Positions 20,901 through 31,913 of a stretch of DNA of 64,000 bases are shown here, in pieces. Source of the stretch: Klebsormidium nitens (taxonomy: Eukaryota; Streptophyta; Klebsormidiophyceae; Klebsormidiales; Klebsormidiaceae); assembly GCA_000708835.1 (NCBI GenBank), contig DF237039.1, positions 150,035 through 214,034 of the forward strand, read 5' to 3'. The notes beneath the pieces were generated by a model. It saw only the letters and a list, made by a program, of their open reading frames with translations, did not search any database and was not told the DNA's origin. The first letter of the stretch is position 1. The number at the start of each line of letters is the position of its first letter. A program made the translations under genes and the position numbers.

Positions 20901-22890
20901 ACTTTGATTCTCGCCGCCGTGCAGTGCCCTCTTGTCAAGCGGCCTCGCCACGTCGACTCCGTTCCCAGCAGCCCCCGCGCTGCGCACAGACCCGAAACCT
21001 CCCAACCCCTAAAGAACCCCGAAACCTTCCCAAGCTCGCCGATCGATGAAGTGCCCGTCGGCTCGGGGGCGCGGCGCGGCCTTTCCTATAATGGCGTCGC
21101 TTCCAGACATGTAAGGGGACGGAGGACTCCGGAGAGGGCCCTGGGCGACACGAGAGCGCCGGAGAGCGCTCCTGTGTCGCCCAGAATGCGAGTGTCGGAA
21201 AACGCAATCATGGGGTTCGAGGGCTCCGGCGGACGGAGCCCCACGGAAAAAAAGCCTACCAGCCCGCGGTCGCCTTTCAACCGGGCGCCGAACCGTAAGG
21301 CCAGGGCGACCAAGAGCAGGCCCCAAGAGACCGGGGCCAATCACCGGGAGGGGACGAGTAGAGTCAGAGCTGATGTTGGTGAAACCAAGACCCCGGAGAA
21401 TCATTTCTCCTTGACTCGAGAAGCCGAGACTACAGCCCGAGCGGAGAGTGTTAATACTCCCAGGAGTCCCCAGAAAGCACTAGCGAAGAGGTCCTTCAAA
21501 GATATGGATCCGTCTCGAAAAGCTCTCGAAGCGATTGGGGAGTCACCTGAGCGGCCAGTGGATGACGGACACGTGGCACTCCCGCAGAGCCCCGACGCAG
21601 AGGTAGAAACGGAGATGGTCAAGCGGCTGGTCACGGCGGAGTTGGTCGCGAGCCCTTCGCATTCGCAGCTCGAGACCCTGGCCGGCGATGTGAAGGGGCA
21701 GAGCCGCGACCTTTCGGACGTCCGCCGGGAGCTGTCCGGCGTCAGGAAGGAGCTCCGGCACTCGCGCACGCAGGGCAACCAAGAGCTGGCGGACGTTTGG
21801 GCGGAACTGACGGAAGTCCGGACGGACCTTCGGAATTCCGGCGCGGAACTGGGCCTGGCTCGTGCGGACGTCAACAGGGCTCGGACGGAGCTCGCGGACG
21901 TCCGGGCCGAGCTGGGCACGTGCCGCAAGGAGTCTCGGACGGCGTGCGCGGAGCTGGGGGCTTCGAGGGCGGAACTGGGCACCGTTCGGAGGGAATTGGA
22001 CGCTGTTCGGACGGAGCTTTCCGGCGCTAGGGCGGAACTGCAGGGGCTCCACTCGCGGGTTCGGGCGGAATCGGACGCGCGCGCGCTCCTCGAGGAGGCG
22101 CTGAGGCGCATGTGGGCGGAGTGCGTTCAGCTGCGCGCGTGGCAGGAGGCGCAGATGGCGCAAGAGCGGGCTCGGGCGGCCGCTAAGGTGCAGAGGGTTT
22201 GGAGAGTTTGGCGAGCGCGACGGGAGCGGGAGGCGAGAGTAAAAGAGCGGCAGTGGCTAGAAGAGGTCTGTACTCTGCCTATCCTGGTTGAATTTCTTTT
22301 TAAGATTTGGAAGGGTACCCTGAAGGTAATACCAGGGTCTGCTGACGTGCTCGATTGGGCCTTATCTGCCTTGAGTGGCCTTATTCTGAGAAGGGGACCA
22401 AGGGGCAGCGTCTGCCCTTCTGGTCGAGTGTGAAATCTGTCGGGTCATGGCGCGCGAGGTCTGTTGCGCCCTCTTAGGACCACTTGTCGAATTTGAAGTT
22501 CAGTTTCAATCTCCGAAGTGCGCAAATTTCAACCTAAGTTCCTAGGAAATCGCTTCTTATCTGCAGGCCCTACGGCCGCACGTCGTCAAAGTACAAGCCC
22601 TGATCCGAGGGTTTCTTCAAAGGCGTCGGACGTATGAGCTGAGAGTGAGAACGGCAGCGGCCGTCCGCATTCAAGCGATGGTCCGGGGATACATTCAACG
22701 GAAGAGGATCAAAGGAGCAATGTGTCAGCTGCAGAAAGACCAGTGGGCCAGGCACGAAGTCGAGGCTCTGCGAGGGCAGTTGTACCATATGCAGCTTTGG
22801 ATGCATCAAATGGCAACGTCTATAGCCAGTGCACCGGGTACACGCATACCCTGTCTAGGTCAGTCAGGTCCCGACAAGCGAGGAACTTGA
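17962..22890 (+). CDS. LRR, coiled-coil and IQ-motif protein (CEP97/LRRIQ-like architecture)
   Basis: Five exons agree in phase: 17962-18297, 18921-19093, 20110-20257, 20925-22265 and 22567-22890, encoding 773 aa. Order of domains: a Ser/Ala-rich N-terminus; SDS22-type leucine-rich repeats (LTAVDLSNNSIAGLE, LQMLSLAGNKLSDL, LIDLDISGNPVTDGA) capped by the LRRcap-like LLFLLPRLQRLNGQDV; a disordered Ser/Pro/Arg region (about residues 220-440); and a coiled coil of near-perfect heptads at about 475-600 (RRELDAVRTELSGARAEL). Basic IQ-type calmodulin-binding helices close the protein: AAKVQRVWRVWRARRE, VVKVQALIRGFLQRRR and AVRIQAMVRGYIQRKR. LRR plus IQ is the layout of the centriolar protein CEP97 and LRRIQ proteins, so a basal body or microtubule scaffold role is plausible but inferred. 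The exact stop could change if a further 3' exon exists. Confidence 0.8.
21700..22080 (+). repeat. Degenerate 21-bp tandem repeat encoding coiled-coil heptads
   Basis: The coding strand repeats a unit of about 21 bases of the type cggacgtccgggccgagctg. It is translated as seven-residue units such as DVRAELG, TVRRELD, AVRTELS and GARAELQ. It lies within the long exon of the LRR-IQ gene and reads through without frame loss, so it is a protein-level repeat rather than an independent satellite. Confidence 0.75.
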
Positions 22891-24552
22891 ATCTGATTCA
22901 TTACAGAGTGAAAGTGACGCTTTGCCTGCCTGTGCTTGAAAGTTTTGAGAACTGCGCGCTAATCAAAGTTGGTAAGTGAACCTTGATCGACGTCTCTGCG
23001 TAACACTCACTTGCACATGCTGCCTGTCAAGATAATTATGCCTGCAGTTTTGAACTTGATGCGGCATCTTTGCGATGTCACCCCGAAACCCACCTCGCTT
23101 TGGGTGTGTCGTTGTTTGTCGGATGGCTCTCCGCGATTTGTTGAGGCGATGTTCGGAGCAAAGATGGTTAATACAACGTACCTTTTTGCTGAGCTGTCAC
23201 ATTTTGGTGTAGGCGCTAACTAGTAGACCATGCAGGCACAAAGCTAGCCGAACTAGATCCGTTGGAGAGGCGCGCAATGCATGGATACATGTGCAAGGAC
23301 ACTTTTATATGCGGGATGATCTGTTCTTACACGATAAAAGCACGTACCGGACAAGTAGATGATCGCGCTATCTCATCGGATGATCATATACCAGCATCAT
23401 GAGCTGCCTCGATCACGGCTAGGCTGAGGACAGGCATATCTTGCAGGCGCCGGGCGGCCCGGTTACCTACATCATACATATCCAGAGCACCTTCATTGAT
23501 TTAAGTTCGCGGATCTAGAAGTGGTGGTCGACTTGCCAACTCCACCCTTTCCATACACTGCAATCTTCATGCGCCTCTTTCCTTTCATTAGTGGGGCCTA
23601 TACCCCACAGTTTCGCCAAGTACACAAACGACTGGTTGTGTGCCATGCAGCTGCTCAATTGAACGATGCAATTGTACTTTAGCTTCACGCTTTCTCTTTG
23701 CACTATAGCTTGCAAGCACGACGTAGCTCTTGAGATTTCCGCACTGCCGCATGCTAGTAAATGTGTAAGACAGTGGCATCGCACTGAGATTATAGCATGC
23801 TACGATGTACACTGAATGCTTGACACCAAGTCATCATGCGCTTCTTTTTTTGCTGGTGCTCATGGCCACGGGACCAAATCCGACTCGGACACATGATTTG
23901 TACATGGTCACCCTGCATATGTGGAGAGTTCGCTTGAATGTGAGCCACCATATCACGCTCTAGCTTTGTGCACCTGTATGCTCACAGACATATGCGATCG
24001 CACGCCACTATCATTAGGGCCCATAATGGCAGGATCCTGGCAACTATATGTCAAGTCAGTGTTGTCTTCATAGGATTAGCCTAGCCTGCATATTCATTTG
24101 AAACCTTGCGGGGAGTGCTTCAATCTGATCCAAGTGAACAGCAATTGAAGATATTACAAACTCGAGTCTCGAGGAGCAGGTAAGGACGAGCAGTTGCATG
24201 GTCAGCTTCATTTCAGCAGACGGCAACGGGTAGAACTTTATGTGTGCATCTGCTTCCAAAGTTTGAGCGTATTTGCCAAAGAGTTTAGCCAAACCGGTCA
24301 AAAGACAATCACTGCAGTTGCAAGAGAGCCTAAGAGGTTCAGAGCGTACGACCTTATCATGAAAGTGCATGTGCAGACTGTGAGTGCTACGGTACCGTTG
24401 TTGCTTTCCAGTTCTGTTGGACAGAAGGCAGCCAAGCAATGTACCTAGCGCCCTCTTCAATAGATTACATACAAGCTCCAATAAACATTCACCCCTAGAA
24501 TAAACATTTCTAATGAGGAAAACGCCGTCTGCATACGGAAAGTCCTCGAAGA
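22891..24552. other. Intergenic region between convergent LRR-IQ and FkbM genes
   Basis: Apart from the P-loop fragment at 23493-23570, only short open frames occur here. The longest is a 137-codon minus-strand frame at 24068-24481 with no recognised motif. I see no repeat family or RNA gene. Confidence 0.4.
23493..23570 (-). pseudogene. ChlL/NifH/ParA-type P-loop N-terminal fragment
   Basis: The minus strand from ATG 23570 reads MKIAVYGKGGVGKSTTT, then loses similarity (SRSANLNQ) and stops at 23493. The first 16-17 residues match the N-terminus of the ChlL/BchL/NifH family of dimeric iron-sulfur ATPases, including the deviant Walker A GKGGVGKST. In these proteins the P-loop starts 7-9 residues after the initiator Met. 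ChlL is the ATPase subunit of light-independent protochlorophyllide reductase and is usually plastid-encoded. No following CDPKHD-type segment is visible nearby on the same strand. It could be a short plastid-derived insertion, a decayed gene, or the first exon of a gene whose other exons I failed to find. Confidence 0.5.
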
Positions 24553-26557
24553 CTAGTTCGTGAGGTACAGAAAGATATTCCCTGTGGTGTCAAGAAGCGC
24601 GGATGCGCTTGTTTCCGTGAGAGAACCATCATCCCCACTCACTGAATACATTTTCTTGAACTTTCGTTGGAGATCTTCGTAGAACTTCTTGGAGTCAACT
24701 CCATTGCCTTTGTCCCGTCGGCTGTTAATCTGTGCAGGATTGTAAGGCAGAGTCAGCAACGCGCTCAAAGGCAACACTTGGGTGGATACTGCAGGCATGG
24801 TGAAATCTGCTCTGTTGAATTGATTCAAGGCAGTATGCAGCAACGACCTTCGCTTCCATTGAAGCAAGACGAGTTTCAAGAATAAAATGTTTTTTTTGGT
24901 CATTTAAAGAATGCTGTTTGACTTACACACACGTGTCAATGACTGGTCTAAGAACTGGTCCCTTCAAGAATTTCATCTGAAAGCATTTGCTTTCTTGGAA
25001 TTGCGGCACTAGCAGATTTGCCGCACCTAGACGCTCCTACATAGTGCGGACGTCATGCAAGTGAACCGTGCTGCAACCTGCTCGAAGGATGTGACGAGCT
25101 CAGGTGGCGAAAAGGCCCACTGGTCACATCATCCACCTTCTGTAGAGCGGCAACCAGACAACCTTGTATTCTCCCACGCATCTCAAAGCTTTCTGGACGA
25201 GAAGTGGCAAGTTTACAAGCGCCGCACCTCGATGAAAAGCTCCAAGCCGGGGTTGTCCGCCACGGTCATCTGCATTCCCTGCCACACCTGCCACTCGTGC
25301 CCCTCTACGTCCACTTTCACGACATCCACCTTGTGCCACGCCTCATCATGAAGCAATGTATCCAACTTCATATAATCCACCGGCACCCTGCCCTCTGCCG
25401 CCTCTTTCTCGACCTTGTTCCCGGGGCTCCAGGACATGTCATTCCCGATAAACACCTGCTTGTCGTCCGCATTCCCCAGTGCTTTATTCACCACTTCCAC
25501 CTGTTGATACTCCACGAGCGTGCGGGTCAGCAACTCTCCCAGCCGAGGGTTTGCCTCCACCGCCAAAACCCGCCCCGTGTGCCCTACGGCGCGTGCAAAA
25601 ACGTTGGTGTACCAGCCGACAGAGGCGCCGACATCCACCACATTCCGCCCGGGTTTGACCAGCTTTGCCACCGCTTCCGTCAGCTTTGTTTCCCACACGG
25701 TGCCCTGGCAGAGATGCGGCGTGACGCCGCGGTCGCGGGAGTCGAGGAAGAAGTACTTGTGGAAGTACTCGATCCAGCACATTACGATGCTGCCCCCCAT
25801 GTACAGGTTGACAGGCCGCTCGGACTTGAGCGCCTTGATCTCCTTGGCCACTCCATCGATGACTTGCTCGAGGTTGCTGTGCTGGCCCAGCTGCGCAGTC
25901 ACAACCTGCACCGTCATAGAGGGTCAAAGGCTTGACAGATACTCGACAGCAGATCTAAACAACGACTGATGACCTTCTGCTCGCCAACGTCCACTAAAAG
26001 CCGCAAAACTCAGAAGGACCAGGACTGCAAGATAGAGATTGACAAATTTAATGGTACTCCGGAAATAGACGACCCTCAGCATCTAAGACAAACTATGCAT
26101 TCAAGGAACTTCAGTGCAATTAGCGCCAGATCATGCCTCTAATGCACAGAAAACCACTCCTCTAGCACTTCAGATGTTGTCTGTGAAACTAGTTTGCAAG
26201 ATCTGCATTGTAGTAGTGCCCGCAACTCACCTTTGTTTCGCTCTGCAACGTTAACAGCATACCCTTTAGCTTCTCGACCTGCTCCGTCACTTTAAGCAGA
26301 GCAGTCGACAGCTCCTCCAAGCGGACCTTTGCACCAGTCTCCTCGCGGCCGCCCATAAGTAGCCGGCCATCATCATGTCTAGCAAAGACAGTTTGATGCG
26401 AGGAGATTACAAATATCTGGAGCGTGAGGAAGATGAAAAGAGCGGTTACGATAGAGCCAGCAAGGACCACAAAAACTAGCCTCGGGCAGTCTGGCCCTCT
26501 CCCAGAGCGTTTCATGGCTGGCTTCCTCAGTAGGGGAACTCTTTGACGAGATGGCAT
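24553..26557 (-). CDS. FkbM-family methyltransferase, type II membrane protein
   Basis: Three exons agree in phase: 26557-26231, 25905-25228 and 24729-24553, giving 393 aa. The ATG at 26557 is used because the two codons before it open from GTG. An N-terminal basic segment precedes one membrane helix (RLVFVVLAGSIVTALFIFLT, about residues 25-47) and then a helical stem (about 75-135). The catalytic domain has the SAM-binding motif NVVDVGASVGWYTN, the acidic VEANP, and the FkbM hallmark VDVVKVDVEGHEWQVW. The last exon supplies the usual FkbM ending (KKFYEDLQRKFKKMYSV). FkbM enzymes O-methylate sugars and other small molecules. The topology suggests a Golgi or ER lumenal enzyme acting on glycans, which is inference. 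If exon 2 read past its donor it would stop after six more codons, EVRRL-stop style, so splicing is needed for a full domain. Confidence 0.88.
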
Positions 26558-27694
26558 ACACACATTGTCATGGCGCTATCGTATCTCAAGTACCATGACC
26601 TTACTCTCCCAACAATTATAACTGAGCCTGTACTTTGACATCCGGCGCTCCTTCACATTCTACAGGCCACAAGGACAACCCTCCCAAAGCGTAAGTTACC
26701 GAGCGTCTCTTGCTTCTTGTGAGCACTTCTTTGATGAAAAGGGCCAACTCTAGACGCTAATATGCTGGCACTGCCTTGTAAGATTGAGGGATCCTCGCTT
26801 TACGCTTTCACCGCTTCTCAACAGCGCTACAATGTGGAAAGACAAAAGGCTTCCAGGAAGCAGATTGCCTGTACAATAATGCAGCGACTGGCGTCTCGGT
26901 GCTCTGACAACTCCTAAGATGGACCGCCTTTTCTGGAATTCAAGTACTTGCCTCACAAGGCTCAATATTATGCTTGAATGCCATGTCTGGGACGAACAAG
27001 GTCGCAGTTGAGTGGCCAGGTAATACCGCACTTCGTTGCAATTACGTAGGGAAAGTTGGAACAACCCTCGTGGCCCCTCGGGGCTGCGGGCAGGTTTCCT
27101 CCAAACCCAGGTGGCAGGTACCTACCGGTATACCGTGAACGCCGCTGTACGGGGTACCGTATACGGTATACCTACCGTATACCACGGGCTACCGTAGCAA
27201 TTGCCAAGCCTAACTTTCTTGAGTTTCATATTCCGTGCTAGCCGTCCCGTCAAGAACCTACGTTTATCGGACGGCGCACAGCGTCTCTGAAGCGTCCGCA
27301 AGCAGGCTGCCAAGCAGGGGGCTACCGTAAATGTAGTCTGCCCAGTGGCGCAGTTCATGAATGAACCCAGTGCATGAATTATGACATTGAAAGCTTTTCT
27401 TCCTTCGTCCACCCACGTCCACCACCCTGGTTCCTGTCCTAGCAATTGCACAGCACGAGCAGGTGTTGCAGGTTAGCGCGATCAGTATGCAAATAGTGCT
27501 CGGTATATGATCTACAAGTGGCTAGTGGCACATCTTCATCTGAGGAGTTAGGCAGATTCATCTGTGAAGAGCTGTCACGTGTGTGTTTCGATTGTGGTCT
27601 TCTTGGGGTGTTGGTCTTGTTGACAAGATTTCGCCTCTCCCGAAGTTGGTGGTAGATCGTTCTCAAGTTTACAAATCACAACGTGCCTGGACAA
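26558..27694. promoter_or_regulatory. Intergenic region of the divergent FkbM/RPN8 pair with palindromic cluster
   Basis: This holds the promoters of both genes. Around 27118-27200 there is a cluster of taccg/gtatac words, including the perfect 14-bp palindrome taccgtatacggta at 27155-27168. No coding frame here has recognisable motifs. Confidence 0.45.
27118..27200. repeat. Cluster of palindromic taccg/gtatac repeats
   Basis: Within about 80 bases the words ggtacc, taccgt, gtatac and ctaccg recur in both orientations, and 27155-27168 is a perfect 14-bp palindrome. The cluster lies about 500 bp upstream of the RPN8 start codon. It could fold into cruciform-like structures or be a remnant of a small mobile element; nothing further identifies it. 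Confidence 0.6.
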
Positions 27695-30600
27695 ATGGGC
27701 ATCCCTGAGACGGTGGTTGTGCACCCATTGGTCCTGCTCAGCATCGTGGACAATTACAACAGGGTAGCAAAGGATACCAGGAAACGGGTTCTTGGAGTGC
27801 TACTAGGGGAAACCTTCAAGGGACGTGTAGACATCACAAATAGCTATGCAGGTGAACTGCTTCAACCACTTACCTGGTGGCAATAAGCTTGGCTTTCTGT
27901 GAATCTATCAGCTCATCTTGCAGTTTCGACCGTCCAGGGGATTTTTCTTGTGATTGTTATAAATCCGCAGAGAAGGCTCTTGTAGTTGCTGACACCAGCT
28001 GCCCTCAGTCAAATTGCAGTCCGGTTGAGGAGACTGATAACCTGTAAAACCTCTAAGAAAGCTGTTGTAGTTGCTGACACCAGCTGCCTCGGTCATTTTT
28101 GCAGTCCCCTTTGAGGAGGATGACAAGGATACAGCGATCTGGTTTTTAGACCACAACTATCATGAGCAGATGTTCTCCATGTTTAAGAAGATCAACGGTA
28201 AGGTTTCTCAATTTTCAAGTATTTTCTGCTTGCATGACGAGCTTCTGGTACTTGGAATTCATGCTTGATTGTGCAATGGAATCAACTGCAAGGGTTTGTC
28301 GATTGAGCTACTCCTGGTTGCCAATTAGCTGCTAGAAACCCTAATAAGCAGACACTGGCAAGCAGCAAGTTGGACTGGCTTGCATAGACCACAAATCAAG
28401 GTTTCTTTGTTGAAGCCAGTCTAGAAGCTGTTCACAGTCAGTCTGTTCAGGAGGCACCAGTGGTCAGCATCTTCAATTGTGCAGCAAGCGCCCTTCAAAA
28501 GAAGTGATGTTGGTGGACATCAAGCCCATGGTGCCTCGCGGTTCTGAGTTAAACAGCTTCAGTATCTTGCAAAGGTGGCATCTTGCTGAATTCCAGCTGA
28601 CGAGCACGTGGTGGGGCTATGTGTCTGGTGGTTGTGAGTATCATATGCCTCGTCATCCGATGAGGTGGCCTCTTGTCTTGTTTTCAGCTAAGGAACATGT
28701 GGTGGGGTGGTATAGCACTGGGCCAAAGATCAAGGAGAACGACCTTGAGATCAACGAGCTGTTCCGGAAGTATGCCGCAAACCCGCTGCTGGTGATCATC
28801 GACGTGCAACCAAAAGAACTGGGGATTCCAACGCAAGCTTACTGCGCAATTGAGGATGTCAAGGAGGTGCGGTTTTGACCTTTCGAAGCTATAAGGATGT
28901 TGTTGTGCTTTGCCTTCAACATTCGTGGAACATGTGGCTGAAAGCCAATGCCCTTTCCGAAAACAAGCTTCCTTTTGCTGCAAGCAACTATTTTTTGGAG
29001 CCGTAGTTTGTTGATGAAGCAGGTGGTTGCTTTTGTGTACCGGGTCTAGTTTCTCCGTGCTATGCAGGGTATGCCTGATAAGAAGGTGGTAGATGTGGAG
29101 TTGGGTCTGGAAAAAGGTCGACCTGATGTGGTGACCATCTTGTCCTCGACAAAGGGCTTGTGCGGAACGTGTCCAACAGCAGTGCACATCAGGCTCAAAG
29201 CAGCTCAGCCAACAAGTTAATGATCTGTTTGGTCTTACAGGGGGATGCAAGAGCTGACTACCCCTCTGCTTCAGCAATAACCTCACCGTCACGAAATTCG
29301 TTCACTGCTTGACGATTCTGAGGCCCACGGTTGTTGAGCAGTATCTAGGCCTGTGTTCACTAATGGTGACTGAGTCTCAACGTTTGGACCTTTGCTCTCA
29401 GGATGGGACGCAGAAGAATCAGAAGACGTTTGTCCACGTACAATCGGAAATTGGGGCATACGAAGCGGAGGAGATTGGTGTTGAGCACCTTCTGCGGGAT
29501 GTCAAAGATTCAACAGTCAGCACTCTCGCCACCGAGGTAGGTGCTTTGGTTTTTTGCCTATTTTAAGGTTAGCGCCTCTTGGAAAGTCAGAAAGCCATAT
29601 CTGCTGCTCTTGGACAACAATAACTTGCTCAGATAGCTTGCACAAGAATTTAAACGTTTCTTGGGTAGTATGACAGTGTGGATGTCAGTAGATTAGCTTT
29701 CTGGTACGAATGACAGTCTGGACACGTCAGGACCAACGTCCTTTCTGAATTCTTCAACCCTTTTCGAAGTTTGTCAAGGGCTTGGTCTCCTCGAGGTGAC
29801 CACCTTACATCGGGTGAGTCCTGTCTTCGAAAAGAATTATTTTTCATTATGCAAAATCGTTGTATTCCTCTACCCTTGTTATTTTGCCACATGATAGATC
29901 TATGACTGAGCTTCCTCACTTCTGTCCTGCTGTGCTCCTTCTCTTGGCTGGCTGGCCCTATACATTACTCATTGAAGGCGAGGTCAAAAATTTCCATGTG
30001 CTACCCTCGTTGTGGCTTTGATAGATACAAACATGATCTTTCTGGTGCGTGTGGTATCATCAAACACCTTACCTTTGTCTGGTCGAAGTACGCCATCTCA
30101 AAAGAGGCAGAAGCTGTTGAGCTTCAGCCGGACTTCCTTACTGTCCGCATCAGTGGATAATATGTTGCTTGCAGAATCTGTTCCAGAAGACATATAACAA
30201 CAAAGTCTCAAGTCAACAGAGCCGCTCAGCCGAACTCGAGAACTGCATCGCAAATCGATGTTCGATGCTGCTTGCTTCTTTGCTTCTTCCCGAGCAACAG
30301 GAAAGCGTTGCCCGACAGGTTCTAGGTTCGAAGCTCAGTAGGCAGGATTTACTCTCGTCAGTAGTTGCTTTTCGGAGTCCCTCAGAAGTTCCAATGTGGA
30401 ATGGAGGAAAGTGCTCACATCTGGAAGCGCGAAGTGATTTTCCTCTCCTTAGCTCAGGTAACTCGGCACGTTGTCACCCGTCGTCCTCCCCTTCCTGCGC
30501 AGGTGGGCAGCAAGCTGAGCGCGCTGCGGAGCCTCGAGTCGCGGCTGAAGGAGATCCAGGCGTACATGACGCTCGTGTCGGAGGGGAAGCTGCCCATCAA

Positions 30601-31913
30601 CCACGAGATTATGTACCAACTGCAAGACGTGTTCAACCTCCTCCCCAACCTCAACATCCACGAGCTAGTCAAGGCGTTCTCTGGTGAGCGCATCCTCGCA
30701 CATTTTACCGCAGGAGCTTTGTCTACACTGGATGCTGAAGCACGAGCAGCGCTGGTTGTGGCTTACTGACTGAGGAACACGGCAAGGGAATGAGGAACAC
30801 AGCAAGGGAAAGTCGCGTTGGTCAGCGGTTTTCAGATGCTCTGCAAACGGGCCTCAGGATCCTTTAATCATTGACAGATCTGCTCGGGTGTGTAGAGCCG
30901 TAGACAAGGCACCATAGAGGCACCTTGCCTACGGCTACTGCATTCAGTGTCTCTCTCTTCTTCTTTGAACTACGTTATGTCTCGTCTATCGCGCGCCTGA
31001 TGCTTTGTTCTATTCCGTCTCGTTGATCCCGGTTTGTCGGCCACTGCCCTTTCCCCTAAGATGGGTCGCTTTCATGGCCATGCTGGCAGCTCGTTAGCAT
31101 GAGGCGCCATCGAATCTTCGCCAGCCGTCGTTTTGAAGTGTTAAATGATCTTTTTGGCAGCGTTTGTACGAGTGTGTGTTAGCTCGTAGGAGGCCACTCT
31201 TCCATACTGTCAAGCACCAATGCAATACCTTGGCAGACAGGTCGCACTTACTCGGCGGGTTTGATCATGCCACCGTCTGGTCAAAACTTGCTCGAGATGT
31301 TTTTGGGAACGTACGGCTATGGTTTTGAATGATTTCCGCTTGCTTCACCCAGTAGCTCTGCCCGGAAGGGACTCCTTGTTCATCGCGCTTGAGGTCTGCC
31401 GATAGCAGGTGCCATTTCTTCTCACTAGTTATTCGTTTGCGTTCTGGAAAACTGCTTTGAGTCTTTACTTCCGCTCAGCAACACCGCCCTTGATAATTGC
31501 AACTGAACGGTTGGCTCTTCGGATACAGTCAAAACGAACGACATGATGCTCGTTATCTACCTGTCATCCCTCATCCGGAGTATACTGGCTTTGCACAACC
31601 TGATCAACAACAAGGTAGGCGTTCGCAAAAGTCTGCTGTAGCTAAGAAGTCAGTACTTCTGTACTTCAAAGTACTTCTGTACGGCGCCTGTCTCTGCTTA
31701 TTGGAAGGATTGTGTTTCTTGGATTGCAACCTGATCCTTATACCCGTCCTGCATATGGTTTGGGTACAAATGTCCTCCTGAGCCAGTGTACTTCGGGTCA
31801 CTGATTCATATCATATATGGTATCTACAGGTTTTGAATAAAGAAAGAGAACGGATGGCAGACTCCCACAGTAAGGGCGACAAGCTAAAACGGGAGGCAAC
31901 AGTAGCAAGCTAG
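27695..31913 (+). CDS. RPN8: 26S proteasome regulatory subunit RPN8 (PSMD7)
   Basis: RPN8 is a lid subunit that pairs with the deubiquitinase RPN11. Seven exons agree in phase: 27695-27851, 28105-28197, 28688-28866, 29402-29536, 30503-30683, 31529-31614 and 31830-31913, giving 304 aa, the normal length. The start is ATG 27695 ([20 protein letters not shown]). The MPN domain is clear: [48 protein letters not shown]-like [19 protein letters not shown]. It lacks the HxH-S-D metal site of active JAMM proteases, as expected for RPN8. The C-terminal helices follow ([40 protein letters not shown]) and a lysine-rich tail. Intron 1 holds a duplicated copy of the exon 2 acceptor region. Intron 5 holds a 20-bp tandem repeat and a hairpin. 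Confidence 0.95.
27971..28120 (+). repeat. Direct duplication of the RPN8 exon 2 splice-acceptor region
   Basis: A segment beginning at 27971 (agaaggctcttgtagttgct) is repeated from 28056 with about 80% identity over roughly 65 bases. It includes the block gttgctgacaccagctgcc, a pyrimidine/ttgcag acceptor and the first bases of exon 2 (ttgaggag). Copy 2 contains the real acceptor at 28101-28104; copy 1 contains a decoy ttgcag at 28014-28019. Confidence 0.8.
30771..30936 (+). repeat. 20-bp tandem repeat and hairpin in RPN8 intron 5
   Basis: tgaggaacacggcaagggaa at 30771-30790 is followed at once by a copy with one mismatch at 30791-30810. Further on, 30896-30909 and 30923-30936 form an inverted repeat (agccgtag...ctacggct) of 14 bp with one mismatch and a short loop. 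Confidence 0.7.

Noticed and set aside
20649-20924. Upstream part of the 594-codon plus-strand frame in the LRR-IQ gene
   Set aside because: This part is Leu/Ser/Phe-rich pyrimidine-tract sequence ending in a cag acceptor. It is intron, and the exon begins at 20925.
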